A stretch of DNA of 64,000 bases, taken from positions 11,478 through 75,477 of the forward strand of contig CAZALT010000002.1 in the NCBI GenBank assembly GCA_964485515.1. The letters run 5' to 3'. Each line of letters opens with the position of its first letter. Position 1 is the first letter of the stretch. The stretch comes from CAZALT01 sp964485515. GTDB lineage: Bacteria; Actinomycetota; Acidimicrobiia; Acidimicrobiales; Acidimicrobilacustridaceae. A model generated the notes under the pieces. That model did not search any database. It was not told where the DNA came from and was given only the letters and a program-made list of their open reading frames with translations. This document shows, piece by piece, positions 60,767 to 64,000 of the stretch. Position numbers and translations under genes: made by a program.

Positions 60767-61459
60767 ATGACCGAACTCAACGAATCCCTGCGCCGCGGCT
60801 ACGCCGTCTTCGCCCGACGCCGGATCCCCGACTCCTGGGCAGAACGCGAGCCCTCTCTCGCTGCCTACGCCGAGCCCGCCGAACTGGTCGGAGCGATCCG
60901 CAAGGACGCCCTCAACCCACGCAGCGACGCCCTCGTCCGGTCCCTCATCCACCTCAGCGCCGACCAGCCAGACGCCATCGTCATCCTCCTCGAAGCCGTC
61001 ACCCCACGGCTGTTCGGACGCATGATCGGCGGGCAGTCCATCGAGTACCGCGACGCCATCCTTCTTGACCTCGTCGCCGTGATTCTCGAGTCCGGTGACC
61101 TCGACGGCCTCGACCACCTGGTCCGTCGGCTCGCCAATCGGGCCTACAAGCGAGCACAACGACGCTGGTTCGCCGACAAGCTCCGCGGCGAGACCGAGAT
61201 CTACTCCGAGTCCGGCGTCTCGCTCGCCGCAACTGCCCCCTCGATCGAGGACGAAGTCGTCATTCGAGTCGAGTTCGAAGCCGTTCGTGAGACCGTGAAT
61301 CAGGCGCTCGAATCCGGGGAGCTCACCGCCGACGAGTGGGACATCGTCCGGACCTGCAGCATCGAACCCCGCCTCGGATTCGAGCGTCCCGACGTCGACA
61401 AGGACTACGTCTACCGACGTGTTCGGAAGGTCAGAGAGTTGTTGGCGCATGCCTCCTAA
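60767..61459 (+). CDS. RNA polymerase sigma-factor-like protein of the mobile element
   Basis: A 230-residue protein with the layout of a small sigma-70 factor. The central part (LRGETEIY and before: LFGRMIGGQSIEYRDAILLDLVAVILESGDLDGLDHLVRRLANRAYKRAQRRWF) looks like region 2 with its aromatic and basic helices. The C-terminal part (QALESGELTADEWDIVRTC, then DKDYVYRRVRKVRELLAHA) looks like region 4 with a helix-turn-helix. Similarity is weak, so another regulator type is possible. CAAGGAGC at 60752-60759 and the ATG at 60767 set the start. It could direct transcription from the bipartite motifs. Confidence 0.65.
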   Translation: MTELNESLRRGYAVFARRRIPDSWAEREPSLAAYAEPAELVGAIRKDALNPRSDALVRSLIHLSADQPDAIVILLEAVTPRLFGRMIGGQSIEYRDAILLDLVAVILESGDLDGLDHLVRRLANRAYKRAQRRWFADKLRGETEIYSESGVSLAATAPSIEDEVVIRVEFEAVRETVNQALESGELTADEWDIVRTCSIEPRLGFERPDVDKDYVYRRVRKVRELLAHAS

Positions 61460-61486
61460 CGCACTGGGTCAAGCGCACGCGTCGCT
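61452..61486 (-). promoter_or_regulatory. bipartite motif copy at the end of the sigma-like gene
   Basis: On the minus strand: AGCGACGCG (61486-61478), 13 bases, GTGCGTTAGGAGG (61464-61452). The two cores and the 13-base spacing match the copies at 33.6, 47.6 and 50.0 kb. It overlaps the last codons of the sigma-like gene and points into it. No minus-strand gene follows directly, so it may serve feedback control or an antisense transcript. Confidence 0.5.
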
Positions 61487-61647
61487 GTGCGTCATGTGAC
61501 CAACCTCCATCGGGTTCTCCGGAGACGCGGCTCGCTGCGCCTGGCCATTGAGCGTGCCCCGTGCGTGCCCTGCCCTGGTGCCCAAGGCTGAGCAGTCCGA
61601 TGTGGGAATCCCTGAGCTGCCGGATCCCGCCGCCTACCGTGGCGTAT

Positions 61648-62514
61648 ATGGCGGAGGAGTCGTTCCAGGTGGCCCCGATGAGTCGAGCACGGCGTATGGC
61701 GATGGCCGCCGCCGGCGTCGTACTGGTGGTCCTAGGCACTTGGCTCGCGGTCGCGTCACTTCACTCGTTTGGGGCGATCGATGTTTCTTTGATCGTTGCC
61801 TTCGCTGCAGGGTTCATGGTGATGGCCGGCCGTCTCGCTTGGTTCAGCGCATCGCGGGCTGCGAAGTCGGCGGAGGAGGCGAAGGATCTCATTCTTGGTC
61901 GGCGCGACCTGACGGCGGACTCGCGAGTTCTCAAGACGGCGGGCACAGCAGTTGAGGATGCCCCGTGTTCGGAACCGATATCCGTGTCGACCGATGAGCC
62001 GCGCACCACAGCCGACCTCTCGCTTCGACGGTTCCTCGATGAAGCGAACGAGCGCAGCTTTGGGTACCACCAGCTAACCCAGGCTCAGGCCCGTCGGATC
62101 GGGACCGCCTCGATAGGCGCCATGGTGGCGGCGATTTCTCTCGTCGCTGTGGGAGGCGTCGCAGCGTTCAGCCGGGGGGACGACGTGAGTTGGGTCGTGC
62201 CGGTTCTTGCAGGAGGAGGTGCGGTCCTCGCAGGCATGATCTCGGCGACGTTCCTCCGGACCTACAAAGCGTCCTTGACCGAGATGCGCTTCTACTTTGA
62301 CGAGCCCGCCCGTATCAATCGGCTGATAATCGCGAACCACATCGTTGATGAGATAGCGGACACCGCGAGGCGAGACGAGGCGCGGGCCGCCCTCGCCAAC
62401 GCCCTTGTTGCGAACACTTACGACCACGGACCTGTCGACTTTGGTGCCCCAGCCGAGTTTCCCGGTCCAAACTGGTCCTCAAGCCTCCGCAGCTCGACGG
62501 CTTCAGGCGCGTAG
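61648..62514 (+). CDS. membrane protein with two pairs of TM helices, possible TRADD-N-associated 2TM-like domain
   Basis: A 288-residue protein. An N-terminal pair of helices (AMAAAGVVLVVLGTWLAVA and SLIVAFAAGFMVMAGRLAWF) is followed by a cytoplasmic segment. A second part reads SLRRFLDEANERSFGYHQLTQAQARRIGTASIGAMVAAISLVAVGGVAA and continues VVPVLAGGGAVLAGMISATFLRTYKASLTEMRFYFDEPARINRLIIANHI. That part is like the two-helix domain found with TRADD-N in bacterial conflict proteins. The resemblance is from memory and weak. It lies beside an ApeA gene, so a defence role is possible. The ATG at 61648 is preferred over an upstream frame start at 61561. Confidence 0.6.
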   Translation: MAEESFQVAPMSRARRMAMAAAGVVLVVLGTWLAVASLHSFGAIDVSLIVAFAAGFMVMAGRLAWFSASRAAKSAEEAKDLILGRRDLTADSRVLKTAGTAVEDAPCSEPISVSTDEPRTTADLSLRRFLDEANERSFGYHQLTQAQARRIGTASIGAMVAAISLVAVGGVAAFSRGDDVSWVVPVLAGGGAVLAGMISATFLRTYKASLTEMRFYFDEPARINRLIIANHIVDEIADTARRDEARAALANALVANTYDHGPVDFGAPAEFPGPNWSSSLRSSTASGA

Positions 62515-62548
62515 AGGGGCCTGTCGCGTCTCGGATCAAGGGGTCCAG

Positions 62549-63871
62549 CTAGGTCTTGTTGCGGATTCCAATCTCGTGCAGAACCAGCCGTCTTGAGAGG
62601 TTGAACGCCTGGTCGAAGGCGGTTCGTAGTTCAGTGCCCCCGACCAGGGCGTTCCCGTGAGCGATGTCGTTTCTAAGCTGAGCCATTCGGCCCGGAGGAA
62701 CGGTCCACGACCCGAGCACGTCTACATCCTTCGCTAGGCGCCTAAGCCTCGCTTCGAGCGATGTGCTCGGGCGACGCGGTACCCACTTTTTGAGGAACTT
62801 CTGGTGGGCAGCTTCGGTCCCAGCGAGGGCGACGGCGTCCAGGGCGTCGGAGCGCCTAGACGCGAAGTCTTCCTTCGAGATGCTGCTGACTCCGTATCGT
62901 CGGGAATGAAATGCTTCAAGCGCACTCGTCAGATCGACGTAGCGATTCCGAATCGGGCGATCAACGGAGTTGATAGTCGCAGTCAACAGATCCAGGAAGA
63001 CCTCCTGTTCGTCGGCCAGTGTCCGCATGCGTCCCAAAACATCGGGAAGCCCACCCGGATTGAGGTTGATGGCGGCCGCGCTCATCAGAATGAGTTCCCG
63101 CTCGTAGGAGTGGTCGTGGTCGCCGACACCGGCCATCCAGACTGGGATCCGGCCCCCAGCCCTTTCGAGAGGGGAGAGGTTCTTCTTCCACCACACATGG
63201 ATGCTTGCTGGGCTCGATTTCGTCCCGGTCGCTGTCTCGATCAGCGTGTTGGTCGGAGCGACCCACTCGCTGAGCCAGTACCCGAGTGATTTCGGCGTAC
63301 TGCTCGTCAACTCCAGCGTCGGAATCATCTCGAAGCTCGTCGAGGTCGTGCTCTGCCGACCGGTGAACTTGTAGAGCACAGTCGCCTCGACGTCGCCCGA
63401 CTGCCACTCCAGCTTGCGATCCTCGAGATCTACCTGGACCTTCCGCGTCCGACGTGTCGGCCACTTGCTGGGCCGCACTGGATAATCGCCCAGAAGCTGG
63501 GCAAGAGCGGGCATGTGAAGCTCAGCTCGTCGAATGAACCGCTCCTCCGGCTCTTCGAGGAGCACGCCGATCAGCGCCCGTCCAACCCTCAGCTTCTGCA
63601 CCTCGGTCACACCGAACTTGGCCCCGCCGTACCCGCATCCGAGAAGCGTCACCGCACCCTTGTCGGCAAGCCTGCCGTGCAACATCGGCACCCACTGGGT
63701 TCCGAAGTTGTAGACACCGTCAACAAGCTGCTCGCCTGCCCACATCGGCGTTGTTGGATCGAGGAGTTCAAGCTCGGGAGCTCCGAGGCGATCCCAGCTG
63801 AGGCGACCTGCGACCTTCCGGTCGGGTGATTGTGGGTCCCACCAGAGGCCGTAGCTCGACTCTGCTGGCAC
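62549..63871 (-). CDS. ApeA-type HEPN defence protein
   Basis: A 440-residue protein of the ApeA family, linked to anti-phage abortive infection. The start YGLWWDPQSPDRKVAGRLSWDRLGAPELELL is typical of the ApeA N-terminal beta domain. A long middle region (TVLYKFTGRQSTT, LGYWLSEWVAPTNTLIETATG) follows. The C-terminal HEPN domain (about 290-440) has the ribonuclease motif R400-N-D-I-A-H405 in MAQLRNDIAHGNAL. The GTG start at 63871 has a nearby hairpin upstream. It is a single-gene defence cargo at the right edge of the window. Confidence 0.85.
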   Translation of the reverse strand: MPAESSYGLWWDPQSPDRKVAGRLSWDRLGAPELELLDPTTPMWAGEQLVDGVYNFGTQWVPMLHGRLADKGAVTLLGCGYGGAKFGVTEVQKLRVGRALIGVLLEEPEERFIRRAELHMPALAQLLGDYPVRPSKWPTRRTRKVQVDLEDRKLEWQSGDVEATVLYKFTGRQSTTSTSFEMIPTLELTSSTPKSLGYWLSEWVAPTNTLIETATGTKSSPASIHVWWKKNLSPLERAGGRIPVWMAGVGDHDHSYERELILMSAAAINLNPGGLPDVLGRMRTLADEQEVFLDLLTATINSVDRPIRNRYVDLTSALEAFHSRRYGVSSISKEDFASRRSDALDAVALAGTEAAHQKFLKKWVPRRPSTSLEARLRRLAKDVDVLGSWTVPPGRMAQLRNDIAHGNALVGGTELRTAFDQAFNLSRRLVLHEIGIRNKT

Positions 63872-63901
63872 TAGCGACCACGCCTCGGGATCGCGGTGGA
63901 G

Positions 63902-63923
63902 TTCCGCCGTAGTGACGGCGGAA
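63902..63923. promoter_or_regulatory. palindrome upstream of the ApeA gene
   Basis: TTCCGCCGT, AGTG, ACGGCGGAA gives perfect 9-bp arms with a 4-base centre, 31 bases upstream of the ApeA start. It could be an operator for a repressor or the terminator of a gene beyond the window edge. No recognisable gene lies in 63872-64000. Confidence 0.45.
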
Positions 63924-64000
63924 TTGGGATCGTCATCGCAGGTGCTCTAGCCCTATCTGTTCAGAGTGGGTCTTGAGCTGGGTGTGATGGTTGCCCGGCT

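Noticed and set aside
60629..61450. Minus-strand frame with AGGAGG and ATG, opposite the sigma-like gene
   Set aside because: The good-looking ribosome-binding site comes from the bipartite motif copy. The product is acidic low-complexity sequence and the plus-strand protein is more credible.
26757..64000. Integrase, replication initiator or partition genes expected for an integrative element or plasmid
   Set aside because: None found. The only ParA-like protein is TadZ, and no tyrosine or serine recombinase motifs are present, so no element type is claimed.
1..64000. CRISPR arrays, rRNA genes or insertion sequences
   Set aside because: No spaced direct-repeat array, rRNA-like segment or transposase was seen. 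The 12-bp repeats are tandem without spacers.

Overview
This is high-GC DNA of actinobacterial type. It has many GTG starts, tightly overlapping ATGA/GTGA gene junctions, an SCO6880-type conjugation protein, a MobF relaxase and a SARP/BTAD protein. I would place it in Actinomycetota, possibly Acidimicrobiia; the lineage is inference. It is a draft assembly, because ten N's sit at 40738-40747 inside a pilus gene. The window has two unlike halves that meet near 26.5-27.2 kb. No integrase, replication initiator, tRNA, rRNA or CRISPR array was seen, so I cannot say whether the right half is an integrated conjugative element or part of a plasmid.

Left half (1-26.5 kb), glycoside catabolism. A GH78 alpha-L-rhamnosidase (cut by the window edge) diverges from an operon made of a HAAT-type solute-binding lipoprotein, an MFS transporter fused to a LivF ATPase, a LivH-LivM-LivG triple fusion, a LacI regulator and a Gfo/Idh/MocA oxidoreductase. 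A second divergent pair starts near 15.58 kb. Leftward runs uxaC, a shikimate-kinase-like kinase, uidA (beta-glucuronidase), uxuB and a LarA-superfamily epimerase. Rightward runs a GH1 glycosidase, rhamnose isomerase, rhamnulose-1-phosphate aldolase/lactaldehyde dehydrogenase, rhamnulokinase and an FMN L-lactate dehydrogenase. Near-identical 14-bp LacI-type operators (consensus TGCAAACGTTTGCA) lie in both divergent promoters, so one LacI protein probably controls both. Together the genes would import and cut a rhamnose- and glucuronate-bearing glycoside, take rhamnose to pyruvate and DHAP, and take glucuronate to mannonate. UxuA and KdgK are absent from the window. LarA plus the kinase suggest an alternative route: mannonate to gluconate to 6-phosphogluconate. 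An alpha/beta hydrolase, an enoyl-CoA hydratase homologue, a TIM-barrel isomerase and a limonene-epoxide-hydrolase homologue follow.

Right half (26.7-64 kb), a conjugation module. A leftward type IV secretion operon (33.6 to 27.2 kb) encodes a pilin-like protein, a lipoprotein, a TrbL/VirB6-like protein, an SCO6880 protein, a VirB4 ATPase and a CHC2/Toprim primase. It diverges from a lytic transglycosylase/M23 hydrolase and a ComEC-like metallo-beta-lactamase-fold protein. A leftward twelve-gene Tad pilus operon (47.4 to 36.9 kb) ends in a membrane-bound LysM-SARP protein. A winged-helix protein, the antirestriction protein ArdC, an oriT-like inverted repeat, a MobF relaxase-helicase, small accessory genes, an 840-residue ArdC-like protein, a VirD4-type coupling protein and a sigma-factor-like protein follow. 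The right edge carries a membrane protein and an ApeA-type HEPN defence protein.

The most interesting unexplained signals are non-coding. A bipartite motif (AGCGACGCG, exactly 13 bases, GTGCGTATGGGG) occurs six times and lies upstream of the T4SS operon, the Tad operon and the relaxase. A 12-bp tandem repeat (AGGTCGCTCGAC) lies in the two promoter regions beside the coupling-protein gene. A 106-bp hairpin-rich element is duplicated upstream of the winged-helix and ardC genes. These look like a dedicated regulatory network for the mobile element.
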